Source: Chryseomicrobium excrementi
GTDB lineage: Bacteria; Bacillota; Bacilli; Bacillales_A; Planococcaceae
Direction of reading: 5' to 3'
Assembly: GCF_002798305.1 (NCBI RefSeq)
Contig: NZ_PCGR01000002.1
Coordinates: 792,034-856,033, forward strand
DNA length: 64,000 nucleotides
How positions within the stretch are numbered: the stretch's first letter is position 1; every line of letters starts with the position of its first letter. Both the position numbers and the translations under genes were made by a program. Below, piece by piece: positions 19,888 to 28,833 of this stretch. The notes beneath the pieces were generated by a model. It saw nothing but the letters and a program-made list of their open reading frames with translations, made no database searches and had not been told where the DNA came from.

Positions 19888-22875
19888 TTGAAAATTAAGT
19901 TCGATGAACAACAATACCAACTTGATGCCATTCAATCGGTCACTGATATCTTTAAAGACCAAACGGTAAAAGTATCTAACTTTACGGTAAGTATGGGTGA
20001 TATTGTTGGACAAGAAATAACTGAGCTTGGGATTGGAAACAAGCTGGAGTTGTCAGAAGCGGAAGTCCTTGAAAATATTCAAAAAGTACAGGTGAGAAAT
20101 CATCTTCAAAAGAGCACGAGTATTCAAGACTGGAACTTTACAGTCGAAATGGAAACAGGGACTGGGAAAACATATGTATATACAAGAAGTATATTTGAAT
20201 TAAATAAGCTATATGGTTTTTCAAAATTCATTATTGTTGTGCCAAGTGTGGCCATTCGTGAAGGGGTCTATAAATCACTTCAAATGACCGAAGATCATTT
20301 TGCTGAAGAGTACCCTGGACAACATTGTCACTATTTTAAATATGATTCTTCAAAATTGGAACAAGTACGTGAATACGCAACAAGCACCAACATTGAAGTA
20401 ATGATTATTAACATTGATGCGTTTAAGAAAAGCTTTGATGATCCAGAAAAGGAAAACAAGGCTAACCTGATTCATCGTGAAAGAGACACAATGAACGGGA
20501 AAAAGCCGATTCAATTTATCCAAGAAACTAACCCTATCGTAATTATTGATGAGCCACAAAGTGTAGATAACACGGATAAAGCGAAGGAAGCTATCGCTTC
20601 ATTAAATCCACTTTGTAAATTACGATATTCTGCTACTCATAGGGACACATACAATCTGATGTACAAGTTGGACCCTGTTGATGCCTATGAAAAGAAGCTC
20701 GTTAAGAAAATAGAAGTACTATCCGTCAAATCCGATGACGATTATAACGATCCATATATTAAACTCGTTAATGTCTCAAATAAAAATGGATATAAGGCCA
20801 CTGTTGAAATAGATGAGAAGAAGAAAAATGGTACTGTAACCAGAGTGAAAAAGGAAATAAATCCTAACAATAAGAATAACTTATATTTATTATCAGGTGA
20901 GCGGGAACTCTATAGTGGTTATATTGTTGAAGGCATTAACTGTTATCCCGGAAACGAAATGATTGAATTCGAAAATGGTAAGGTACTGAAACTGGGAGAA
21001 TCGATTGGTGGTATCGATGATGATTTACTAAAGAGATATCAAATAAGAGAAGCGATCCGTACACATTTAGATAAAGAGAAAAGGCTTGTCCATCAAGGAA
21101 TCAAAGTACTTACTCTTTTCTTTATAGACAAAGTAGAGAACTATCGAGTTTATCCAAAAGGGCAGCCTTGGCAAAAAGGAAAGTATGCCAAAATTTTTGA
21201 AGAAGAGTATGCTTCCCTTATCAAGTTACCCAAATACCAATCGCTGTTTAAAGAAGACCAATATATATCGAATCAGAGTGCAGATGAAGTCCACGACGGA
21301 TACTTTTCACAGGATAAGAGCGGAAATTATAAAGATAGTAATGTTGCGAAAGATGGCAGCCTACGGTCGAATAAAGATGATGAATCTGCATTTGAACTCA
21401 TCATGAAAGAAAAAGAAAAGCTACTAAGCTTTGAGACGCCGTTGCGATTTATCTTTTCCCACTCTGCGCTTAAAGAAGGATGGGATAACCCAAACGTCTT
21501 CCAAATCTGCACTTTAGTTGAAACAAAGGACCCTTTCACTAAGCGGCAAAAAATTGGTCGCGGCTTGCGCTTATCCGTAAATCAAGATGGGCAAAGACAG
21601 TATGATGAAAATATCAATGTTCTTACAGTAATTGCAAATGAGTCGTACCAAGATTTCGCAGAGTCACTTCAAAAGGAAATGGAAGATGAAACTGGTGTGA
21701 AGTTTGGATATCTTGAAGAACAATCCTTCTCTACGATCATCATGACCGATCAGCTTACTGGAGAGTCTATAGAAGTAGGCTGTGAGTATTCTGCAAAAGT
21801 GTACTCCTTCCTTGTAAAAGAAAACTACCTTGATGAAAAAGGAAAAGTTGAAACGAAGTTGAAGGAAGCAATTGCAGCTGATACTTTCGCTGTTCCTGAT
21901 GAATTTAAAAAAATAAAGCATGATATTGAAGAAGTCATAAGAAAATCCATTAAGAGGTTACCGATTTTCAATAAGAAAGATGAAGTGGAAATCAAACTGA
22001 ATAAAGAAGTTCTCTTGAGTGATGAGTTTAATCAACTATGGAGCCAGATAAAGTACAAGACGACGTATTCGGTAGATTTGGATTCTAATTTACTTAAAAG
22101 CCGTTGTATAGATGCAATACAAAAGCTAGACGCCTTTAAGGCTAGGAAAATAAAACGAGAAAATGCCTTATTAAAAGTGGATCAGTCTGGAGTTTCAGGT
22201 GAGGGACAGACCATGCGTGTATATGAAGCGGTAGAAGAGAAACGTCGTTTGCCAGATATCCTTCGTTATTTACAAGAACAAACAAATTTAAAAAGACGTA
22301 CACTTGTTGATATCTTGATTGGTTCCAAGCGTTTGAAGGACTTCGAAAAGAATCCACAAGCATTCATGGAAGCTGTCATGAAAATCATTAACAGAGAAAA
22401 GAAAAAGCTAATTATCGATGGAATCAAATATGAGCGAATTGGTGACCATGCCTTTTATCAGCAATCTTTATTTGAGCATCAGGAGCTTGTTGGGTATATG
22501 AAAGCCAATGCCGTTAAAGTTTCTAATGACAAATCAGTCTATAATTACATTCGCTATGATTCGAGTGTAGAGCGAGCATTCGCAGAAAAGCTTAATACTG
22601 ATGAAGACGTGAAGTTATTTGTTAAGCTTCCTTCATCATTCGTAATAGACACTCCACTGGGCAACTACAATCCCGACTGGGCGGTATTGGTTGAAAAAGA
22701 AGGAGTAGAAACCTTATTCTTCGTTGTTGAGACAAAGGGGAGCACTGAACAGGAAGATCTTCGAATGAAAGAGGATGGAAAGATCAGATGTGGTCGGAAG
22801 CATTTTGCTGCACTTGAGAACGGCGTCACATATAAGCTCGCTAACAGTTATGAAAAATTCAAAATGGAAATATAA
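19888..22875 (+). CDS. Type III restriction enzyme Res subunit
   Basis: A 995-residue ATP-dependent restriction subunit. The helicase Walker A ETGTGKT is at residues 89-95, the DEAD-box-like DEPQ at 221-224, RYSATHRD near 247, and the helicase C part contains KEGWDNPNVFQIC and RQKIGRGLRLSV. A C-terminal nuclease domain shows NPDWAVLV followed by VVETKGSTE, the PD-x-ExK signature typical of Res. It needs Mod for site recognition and cleaves after ATP-driven communication between sites. TTG 19888 follows GGGGGGA by 7 bases. All motifs are intact. Confidence 0.93.
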   Translation: MKIKFDEQQYQLDAIQSVTDIFKDQTVKVSNFTVSMGDIVGQEITELGIGNKLELSEAEVLENIQKVQVRNHLQKSTSIQDWNFTVEMETGTGKTYVYTRSIFELNKLYGFSKFIIVVPSVAIREGVYKSLQMTEDHFAEEYPGQHCHYFKYDSSKLEQVREYATSTNIEVMIINIDAFKKSFDDPEKENKANLIHRERDTMNGKKPIQFIQETNPIVIIDEPQSVDNTDKAKEAIASLNPLCKLRYSATHRDTYNLMYKLDPVDAYEKKLVKKIEVLSVKSDDDYNDPYIKLVNVSNKNGYKATVEIDEKKKNGTVTRVKKEINPNNKNNLYLLSGERELYSGYIVEGINCYPGNEMIEFENGKVLKLGESIGGIDDDLLKRYQIREAIRTHLDKEKRLVHQGIKVLTLFFIDKVENYRVYPKGQPWQKGKYAKIFEEEYASLIKLPKYQSLFKEDQYISNQSADEVHDGYFSQDKSGNYKDSNVAKDGSLRSNKDDESAFELIMKEKEKLLSFETPLRFIFSHSALKEGWDNPNVFQICTLVETKDPFTKRQKIGRGLRLSVNQDGQRQYDENINVLTVIANESYQDFAESLQKEMEDETGVKFGYLEEQSFSTIIMTDQLTGESIEVGCEYSAKVYSFLVKENYLDEKGKVETKLKEAIAADTFAVPDEFKKIKHDIEEVIRKSIKRLPIFNKKDEVEIKLNKEVLLSDEFNQLWSQIKYKTTYSVDLDSNLLKSRCIDAIQKLDAFKARKIKRENALLKVDQSGVSGEGQTMRVYEAVEEKRRLPDILRYLQEQTNLKRRTLVDILIGSKRLKDFEKNPQAFMEAVMKIINREKKKLIIDGIKYERIGDHAFYQQSLFEHQELVGYMKANAVKVSNDKSVYNYIRYDSSVERAFAEKLNTDEDVKLFVKLPSSFVIDTPLGNYNPDWAVLVEKEGVETLFFVVETKGSTEQEDLRMKEDGKIRCGRKHFAALENGVTYKLANSYEKFKMEI

Positions 22876-23153
22876 ATCTGTAGGTTAATCTTGTTTATCA
22901 GTACCTAATTGTTCTACTCAAATTAGCAGATGAAACGAAGTCAATACACTTTGTCTGTAATTTGACCAAGAGATGTAGGATATGTGTGAAAAGCAATTTA
23001 TATCCTAGATTCATGTATGAAACAGAAGAAGAACTTTGAACGCTAGTGGGTATAAAGGCATAGATAGACATGAAGTTTAATAAAGATTATGACGACTGGG
23101 CAAAAGATTGGGATGAGGACATCAATGCTTACCGGTTGCCGTCATCATGAGCA
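22876..23153. other. Non-coding stretch after res
   Basis: A/T-rich, with several stops in all frames. A 26-codon frame starting MKFNKDYDDWAKDWDED ends just before the XRE fragment and might be a further remnant of the same lost gene. Nothing else is recognised. Confidence 0.5.
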
Positions 23154-23309
23154 ATGGATGTCAATTGTAAATGTAAAGCCGAGGGTCTAATACAAAGAGC
23201 GCTAGCTTGGAAACTGGGCATTGGTCTAGAAACCTTATCAAAAATTGAGAACGGTCGTGACAATCTGCAAGTAATAATTAAAACCGAAGAGTATCTGAAT
23301 GAAGAATGA
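23154..23309 (+). pseudogene. Remnant of an XRE-family regulator
   Basis: A 51-codon frame reads ...IQRALAWKLGIGLETLSKIENGRDNLQ..., which matches the middle of a helix-turn-helix XRE domain (helix, turn, recognition helix, then the typical KIENGR). The first helix is degraded and there is no dimerisation part, no clear ribosome site, and a stop just upstream. Controller proteins of this type often sit beside restriction systems, so this may be the decayed regulator of the cluster. Confidence 0.5.
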
Positions 23310-23334
23310 TATTGAAGTTCACTTCAACAAAAGA

Positions 23335-23370
23335 GCAGCCAATAAACAACTAAGTTTTGGTTGCTTTTTA
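23335..23370 (+). terminator. Terminator after the restriction cluster
   Basis: GCAGCCAA (23335-23342) pairs with TTGGTTGC (23357-23364, one G-U pair), followed by TTTTTAATTT. It separates the restriction cluster from the next unit. Confidence 0.7.
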
Positions 23371-23418
23371 ATTTACTATCATATTGTCTGAATAGAATAA
23401 AAGAGGGGAGAGTTTACT

Positions 23419-24570
23419 TTGAAGGAGGAGAAAAAAGATATAGTCGAATTTGAAAATGGCGAAATAAGCTTTAGAAATGATACTTCAGTAAAGAAATATA
23501 AACATGATTTTGAATTACCACCAGAAATCATGGATGCTGTAGCAAAAGCATTGCAAGGTAAACAAAAATTCAAACAAGAAATTCAAGCAGTTGGAGAAAC
23601 AGCTCAGAGTTTGTGGGAAGTAATAGTAACACCCGAATTTCAAGAAGGTATTTCAAATGGAGACTTGATAATAAAGAAAGGATCAATTGTAATAAGAAAC
23701 GCTGCAACGGGTAGGTTTGTAGGGAAAGCTAAGCTGCAAGAAGCTGAAAGACATTTAGAAAAAGCTAAACAAACAACTGCTCTTTCAAACATTTCTAGAA
23801 GTATATGCACTTTATCAGGTCAAATGCAGGCGGCAGAAATTTCAAGGAGACTAGAAGCTATTGATGAAAAGATAGAGCATATAAATGAGTTTCTATGGCG
23901 AGAAAAGGTTTCAACTTTAAATGGAATAAAATCTGTAATTGAAGAAGCGATAGATTCACTTCCTAATCAGAGAGCTATTGAAAGAGTTAATGCTTGTATA
24001 GCAGAGCTAATAATTTTATCAAATTTTTTCGAAGCGACAATTGAAGACATTTTAAAACGTAAAATTCAACATAGCCTTAAAGAAGATTTTATCGAAGGAC
24101 TGAAAGTATGGGATATATTCAATAAAAATAGAACGGAATATAATAGCAATTATATTAAAAAGTCAAAAGAACTAATTGATGAATTTGGGTTTCTAATAGA
24201 AATTTATTTTCAGACTTTAGGATTAATCGGAACGTGTTATCAAGTAATTGGTGAATATCAAAATTCAAAAAGATACTATACTACGCTTAGTGAGAAAGTT
24301 AAATTATATTCCTTGGAATTAGCGAACAAGCTGGTATATATATTCAATATCAAAGACATAAGCATTGATGAGAAAATAACATTATCTGATATACATGAAA
24401 AATTAGAAACAAGAAAATTACCTTTAATAGATAGCGTTAAGGAAAATGAAGTCATTATTGAAAGTGCCAATCAAATGCATGACAGACTGTCAGATACTCA
24501 ATTTAAAAATGTGAAGGTTTCTTATCTAGTAGATCCGAAAATTATTTGGGGAAGTGATAGTGATGATTGA
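23419..24570 (+). CDS. Unrecognised 383-residue cytoplasmic protein
   Basis: I do not recognise this protein. It has no signal peptide and no membrane helix. Residues about 85-110 (KKGSIVIRNAATGRFVGKAKLQEAER) look like a small beta element. The following part (about 115-330) is highly charged and mostly helical, with heptad-like stretches such as AAEISRRLEAIDEKIEHINEFLW. TTG 23419 lies 8 bases after AGGGGAG. It overlaps the next gene, a zinc-ribbon membrane protein, by 8 bases, so the pair is translationally coupled. It sits at the right end of the A/T-rich island, which makes a defence or mobile-element role possible but unproven. Confidence 0.65.
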   Translation: MKEEKKDIVEFENGEISFRNDTSVKKYKHDFELPPEIMDAVAKALQGKQKFKQEIQAVGETAQSLWEVIVTPEFQEGISNGDLIIKKGSIVIRNAATGRFVGKAKLQEAERHLEKAKQTTALSNISRSICTLSGQMQAAEISRRLEAIDEKIEHINEFLWREKVSTLNGIKSVIEEAIDSLPNQRAIERVNACIAELIILSNFFEATIEDILKRKIQHSLKEDFIEGLKVWDIFNKNRTEYNSNYIKKSKELIDEFGFLIEIYFQTLGLIGTCYQVIGEYQNSKRYYTTLSEKVKLYSLELANKLVYIFNIKDISIDEKITLSDIHEKLETRKLPLIDSVKENEVIIESANQMHDRLSDTQFKNVKVSYLVDPKIIWGSDSDD

Positions 24571-24820
24571 ATCAAATTGCCCTATTTGTAATCGTAGAAG
24601 GAAGTTTAATACAATCAAGGAAAATAAATTTAGATGCGATTCATGTCAGACTGAATTTAAAATTTGTATAAATAAAGACTGCTCTAATATGACAAAAAGG
24701 GGATTACTATGCAAAGAATGTGTTGGAAAAGGTATGAAAAATGGCGGTGCAGTTGCTCTGACAGGTCTGGGTACAGTTGGAGCATATGTCGTTAAGACAT
24801 TATTGAAAAAAGGTAAATGA
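24563..24820 (+). CDS. Zinc-ribbon protein with C-terminal membrane helix
   Basis: An 85-residue protein with cysteine pairs CPIC, CDSC, a C-x4-C (CINKDC) and CKEC, consistent with two zinc ribbons, and a C-terminal hydrophobic glycine-rich stretch (GGAVALTGLGTVGAYVV) ending in lysines, which looks like a tail anchor. ATG 24563 overlaps the stop of the preceding gene. It is likely a partner that places or senses for the 383-residue protein; no function is known. Confidence 0.65.
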   Translation: MIESNCPICNRRRKFNTIKENKFRCDSCQTEFKICINKDCSNMTKRGLLCKECVGKGMKNGGAVALTGLGTVGAYVVKTLLKKGK

Positions 24821-25030
24821 GCTAGGGATATAAGCATTAGAAGTACAGAAGGAAATGTATTACTGCAATCTTAGTTATCAATTAATAATAGTTAGTCGTT
24901 CCTATTAAAAGTAGCCGTGAAATTTATTATAAATTTGGTAAATACCAATACTATGATTGAGCATTGAGGAATTTGTATTTTTTCATACATGCTAATTACA
25001 AAAAATGGTATAGAAAGAAAGGAAACTATA

Positions 25031-26101
25031 ATGCTAACCCCAAAACGAATCAGAGACTATGGAGTAGTAATTGGAAAGTTAGGGACGGGACCATTAAATG
25101 CAATTACAGATGTAGCAGGAGTTTCGGTTGGACATGTGACACTCAGTGAGAAAAATGTGCAAACTGGCGTGACAGCCATTATTCCTCATCAAGACAATAT
25201 CTTTGAAAATAAATTGATTGCCTCGAGTCACGTGATCAATGGTTTTGGAAAGACGATGGGGACCATTCAGATTTCGGAATTAGGCACGTTAGAATCTCCC
25301 ATTTTATTGACGAATACGTTAAGTATTGGAGTGGCTGCGGATACGTTAATAGATTATATGTTAGAGAAAAATCCGGAGATTGGAAAGACTACAGGCACGA
25401 TCAATCCTGTGATCGGTGAATGCAACGATATGTTTTTGAATGATATAAGAGCCAAATCGGTTAAACCGGAACATATTCTTCAAGCACTTGAAAATGCATC
25501 TTCTGAATTTGAGGAAGGTTCGGTTGGAGCGGGAACTGGAATGCTCTGTTATTCGTTAAAGGGAGGGATTGGTTCTTCTTCTCGAATAATGGAGATGAGT
25601 CATGGAACCTACACGATGGGTGTTTTGGTGCTTTCGAACTTTGGTATTTTAAGTGACTTGCTGATAAAAGGGAAGGCTGTTGGCGAAGAACTGAAGGCTG
25701 CCATTGAAGACTCGGATAAGGAAGAGGACAAGGGCTCCATTATGATGATCGTGGCTACGGACCTTCCAGTTTCCGAAAGACAACTAAATCGAATTATCAA
25801 AAGGTCGGTTACTGGCCTATCGAGAACAGGGTCTATCATTACGCATGGGAGCGGGGAAATCGTTATAGGGTTTTCCACAGCAACAAAAATTCCACACTAT
25901 AAGCCTGAAAAACTACTGGAAATTCCTCAAATTCACGAAGAGGATTTGGATTTGGCATTCAGAGCCATCCGAGAAGCCACAGAAGAAGCGGTATTAAACT
26001 CGTTAATAACTGCCGAAGCGGTTGTTGGGCGAGACGGAAATCATAGACCGGCATTTAAAGATTTGATTGATGAGTTTGGCATTTCACTCACGAACTTGTG
26101 A
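25031..26101 (+). CDS. P1 (DmpA/S58) family aminopeptidase
   Basis: A 356-residue self-processing N-terminal nucleophile hydrolase. It shows the opening IRDYGVVIGKLGTGPLNAITDVAGVSVGHVT, the block EGSVGAGTGMLCYSLKGG, and GGIGSSSR near residue 180, where DmpA-type enzymes cleave themselves before the nucleophile serine. Family members remove N-terminal residues from small peptides or beta-peptides; the true substrate is unknown. ATG 25031 follows AAAGGAAA. It stands alone, convergent with the next gene. Confidence 0.88.
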   Translation: MLTPKRIRDYGVVIGKLGTGPLNAITDVAGVSVGHVTLSEKNVQTGVTAIIPHQDNIFENKLIASSHVINGFGKTMGTIQISELGTLESPILLTNTLSIGVAADTLIDYMLEKNPEIGKTTGTINPVIGECNDMFLNDIRAKSVKPEHILQALENASSEFEEGSVGAGTGMLCYSLKGGIGSSSRIMEMSHGTYTMGVLVLSNFGILSDLLIKGKAVGEELKAAIEDSDKEEDKGSIMMIVATDLPVSERQLNRIIKRSVTGLSRTGSIITHGSGEIVIGFSTATKIPHYKPEKLLEIPQIHEEDLDLAFRAIREATEEAVLNSLITAEAVVGRDGNHRPAFKDLIDEFGISLTNL

Positions 26102-26268
26102 TTGCATATGTGTCCAAAAGTGATGGATTCAGTTATCTAAGAAACGATGTGAACTTAGATAAAGGTACCTGTCCCCAAAACAAATCCGGAATTCAAGATT
26201 ATTCAATAGGTATACAAATCGAAGCCGCAATGGATCAACAAAAAAACTTATCTCTCGATCAAACCAAA

Positions 26269-26307
26269 AAAACGGCACTTCCTTTTCGGAAATGCCGTTT
26301 CTATTTC
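26269..26307. terminator. Bidirectional terminator
   Basis: AAACGGCA..TTCC and GGAA.TGCCGTTT form a hairpin (about 26270-26300) with T-rich bases on the plus side and an A run upstream that gives a T tail on the minus strand. It fits the convergent peptidase and dehydrogenase genes. Confidence 0.75.
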
Positions 26308-26357
26308 TATTAAACCAAGTCAATTTATATCATCATGGGTAAGCATACTTATTCCGT

Positions 26358-27077
26358 TTAAGCCGGGTTTGTCGACCAGAGTCCTGCGCTTTTTACGAAG
26401 ACACGTGGGTGCAGTTTCAAGCTTGCGACAATTAAGTCAGCGAGATCTTCTGGATGCATGACGCGTTCTACATCGCCAGTAATCAAATTAGACTCTTGCG
26501 CAAGATCAGTGGCCACGGTACTTGGCGTCATAGCCGTTACGCGGATATTGTGCTTGCGTACTTCAAGGGCAAGTGATTCCGTAAGACCTAAGACTGCGAA
26601 TTTCGAAGCACTGTACGCGCTCGTCACTGGAGCTCCTTTTTGCCCAGCAGATGACGAGATATTGATGATATCGCCTGAGCTTTGTTCAATCATGCCTGGC
26701 AGTACAGCACGCGTTGTGTTATAAACGCCCATTAAGTTAACGTCGACAATATTCTGCCACTCTTCCGGAGACAAATCCATAAAGCCTCCAAATTTTGCGA
26801 TGCCAGCATTGTTAATCAGAATATCAATTGCGCCAAGTTCACTTTTGAGTTGTTCGATTGCTTGCTCGATTGCAGAAAGATCCGTCACGTCTGCAGAAGC
26901 AGTCGCTACTAGGACACCAGTATCTTTCAGTTCATTCGCCACATTATCTAAATTCTCTTGATTCAAACCGATTAAACCGACATTAACTCCTTCGTTCGCA
27001 AGCGCTATGGCTGTTGCACGGCCAATACCGCGTCCGCCGCCTGTAATGATCGCTGTCTTTCCTTTGATTGTTTCCAT
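26358..27077 (-). CDS. Short-chain dehydrogenase/reductase, FabG-like
   Basis: A 239-residue classical SDR. The cofactor motif TGGGRGIG is near the N-terminus, followed by NNAG, the catalytic serine in INISSSAG and the YSASK catalytic pair. It resembles 3-oxoacyl-ACP reductases and their paralogues; the substrate cannot be given. ATG 27077 has GAGGAG 7 bases upstream on its strand; the open frame extends 12 codons further but without a ribosome site. Confidence 0.88.
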   Translation of the reverse strand: METIKGKTAIITGGGRGIGRATAIALANEGVNVGLIGLNQENLDNVANELKDTGVLVATASADVTDLSAIEQAIEQLKSELGAIDILINNAGIAKFGGFMDLSPEEWQNIVDVNLMGVYNTTRAVLPGMIEQSSGDIINISSSAGQKGAPVTSAYSASKFAVLGLTESLALEVRKHNIRVTAMTPSTVATDLAQESNLITGDVERVMHPEDLADLIVASLKLHPRVFVKSAGLWSTNPA

Positions 27078-27302
27078 CGTAACACTCCTCATTGTGGGGA
27101 TAATGGTTTCCACCTTGATCTACTTTTTTATTATCGATGTTTTCTAGAAGAAATGCATGTATAGTGACTTAACGAAACTTTTGTAATGGTAAAAGAAACT
27201 GTCTCTGAACAAAGTTTCAATGAGACTGTTTTGTTGGCACTCAATGAAAAATGGTAATATCAGTATAAGAAGAGAAACAAAATCACTTATCAGAGAAACG
27301 AT

Positions 27303-28220
27303 GTGAAGCCCATGCCAGCAAAATCGATCTACGTCGAAATCGAAATAGAAGATACCATTGAAAAGGTCTGGGAATACAGCCAAGATCCGAAGCTGCACGA
27401 CCAATGGGATCTGCGGTTTACTTCAATTACATACAATGACAAGCTGCCGGATGATGATGTGCAAACCTTCACCTATTCCACAAAGTTGATGCCTGGAGTT
27501 CAAGTGACAGGTTGGGGTGAAAGTAAAGGCACGCACGAGAAAGCGAGTGGCGAAAAGACATCTTCGTTACAATTTGGGACGGAGCAATTAATTTCTCCGA
27601 TTGCTGAAGGAAAAGGTCACTGGAAGTACATTCCTCATGAAAACGGGACTACGTTTTTAACGCAGTACGATTATCAAGTACGATTTGGAGTTTTCGGGAG
27701 ACTGTTTGATCGGTTGTTCCGCCCGGTAATGGGGTGGGGAACTGCTTTAAGTTTTGATGTACTTAAGCGCTGGATCGAAGTAGGGGAAAGTCCGAAAACG
27801 CAGTATCGCAGGTTTTTTTCGTTCTACGCGATATGTTTTCTATTTGCATTTGTCTGGCTCTATCAAGGACTCGTTCCGAAGGTGCTGACGCAGCAACCAC
27901 TGGAAATCCAAATGTTACTGCAACTATCTCCCCTGAACTATGCTCAAGCATCCACTGCGATTATCTGGGTAGGAATAGCGGAGATATTGTTTGGCTTTTG
28001 CTGGCTTGTTCCGAACCTGCAGAAGCGTTTACTACAACTACAAGTCGTTATTTTCCCATTTTTGACGCTCAGCGCAATCCTTGCGGAACCAGCTGTAGCG
28101 ATTGCACCGTTCAATGTCATCACACTGAATGTGACCTTGTGGATAGTCTCGATCGTCGGATTGCTACTTCACGAGCAATTGCCGACTGCAAAAAGCTGCA
28201 AACGGAAGAGAGGGAAGTAG
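27303..28220 (+). CDS. SRPBCC domain fused to DoxX-like membrane domain
   Basis: A 305-residue two-part protein. Residues 1 to about 160 are a START/SRPBCC-type ligand-binding domain (YVEIEIEDTIEKVWEYSQDPKLHDQWDLRF). The C-terminal part has four hydrophobic helices starting at FFSFYAICFLFAFVWLYQGLVP, as in the DoxX-like family. GTG 27303 is preferred since AGAG lies 7 bases before it; ATG 27312 is possible. It is the first gene of an operon with the DUF4166 and YndJ genes. Function unknown; the ligand-binding plus membrane arrangement suggests a lipid or quinone partner (inference). Confidence 0.75.
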   Translation: MKPMPAKSIYVEIEIEDTIEKVWEYSQDPKLHDQWDLRFTSITYNDKLPDDDVQTFTYSTKLMPGVQVTGWGESKGTHEKASGEKTSSLQFGTEQLISPIAEGKGHWKYIPHENGTTFLTQYDYQVRFGVFGRLFDRLFRPVMGWGTALSFDVLKRWIEVGESPKTQYRRFFSFYAICFLFAFVWLYQGLVPKVLTQQPLEIQMLLQLSPLNYAQASTAIIWVGIAEILFGFCWLVPNLQKRLLQLQVVIFPFLTLSAILAEPAVAIAPFNVITLNVTLWIVSIVGLLLHEQLPTAKSCKRKRGK

Positions 28221-28221
28221 C

Positions 28222-28833
28222 ATGACCATTTACTCGACTTTGTTAGGGGAGTCATTTCAAAAACTGCACCCGAAACTTCAGCATCGCTATGCATTGCCTT
28301 TAGATGAGGAGTTTTATGCGGAGGGCGTCATGAGCGAGATTCAAAATGGCAGCAAATTGCTTCTCCCGTTCTATCAGTTCGCAGCCAAATTAAACTTTCT
28401 GTTTCCTGAGAGTGGCAAGGATATTCCGTTTACTATCGTCAACAAGTGCGACATCAATAAAGCTGGAGAAGCTGAAGTGAAGTGGGAACGGACATTTTTC
28501 TTTCCAGAGGTCACTCGAAAATTTAACGCGAAGATGACAGTCGATTTTGAGAGACGACTCGTGAAAGATTATTTAGGGGACGCCCCTCTATTCTATTCAG
28601 ATTTATTGTTCGATGTCACAGAAGATGGGTTTCTGATGATCACTTCCGGAGCACAAAAAGTGGTGCTAGGTAAGAAGGAAGTCGCCATCCCGAATCTGCT
28701 GCAGGGGCGTGTCACGGTGATAGAGGGGTATGATGAAAAGAAAGACGTCTACACCATTCATGTATCGATTTACAACAGTTTGTTAGGAAGGATACTGATG
28801 TATGCTGGTAAATTTAAAGAACGCTCTCGTTAA
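28222..28833 (+). CDS. DUF4166 domain protein
   Basis: A 203-residue soluble protein with the pattern of DUF4166: the opening LLGESFQKLHPKLQHRY, a central KWERTFFFPE and the closing segment EGYDEKKDVYTIHVSIYNSLLGRI. The family has no known activity and is often found next to DoxX-like or saccharopine-dehydrogenase-like genes. It starts 1 base after the preceding stop and overlaps the YndJ gene by 32 bases, so coupling is likely. Confidence 0.75.
   Translation: MTIYSTLLGESFQKLHPKLQHRYALPLDEEFYAEGVMSEIQNGSKLLLPFYQFAAKLNFLFPESGKDIPFTIVNKCDINKAGEAEVKWERTFFFPEVTRKFNAKMTVDFERRLVKDYLGDAPLFYSDLLFDVTEDGFLMITSGAQKVVLGKKEVAIPNLLQGRVTVIEGYDEKKDVYTIHVSIYNSLLGRILMYAGKFKERSR

Noticed and set aside
12340-24990. 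Attachment-site duplication of the ssrA 3' end flanking the island
   Set aside because: I looked for a second copy of the GGGTTCAAATCCCGCC end near 22.9-25 kb and saw none; no integrase gene is present.
26164-26176. GGTACCTGTCCCC motif resembling Bacillus REP-like repeats
   Set aside because: Only one copy and no inverted partner in the window, so no repeat can be shown.
26098-26313. Plus-strand 71-codon frame after the DmpA-like gene
   Set aside because: It begins inside the previous stop region, lacks a ribosome site and runs through the bidirectional terminator.
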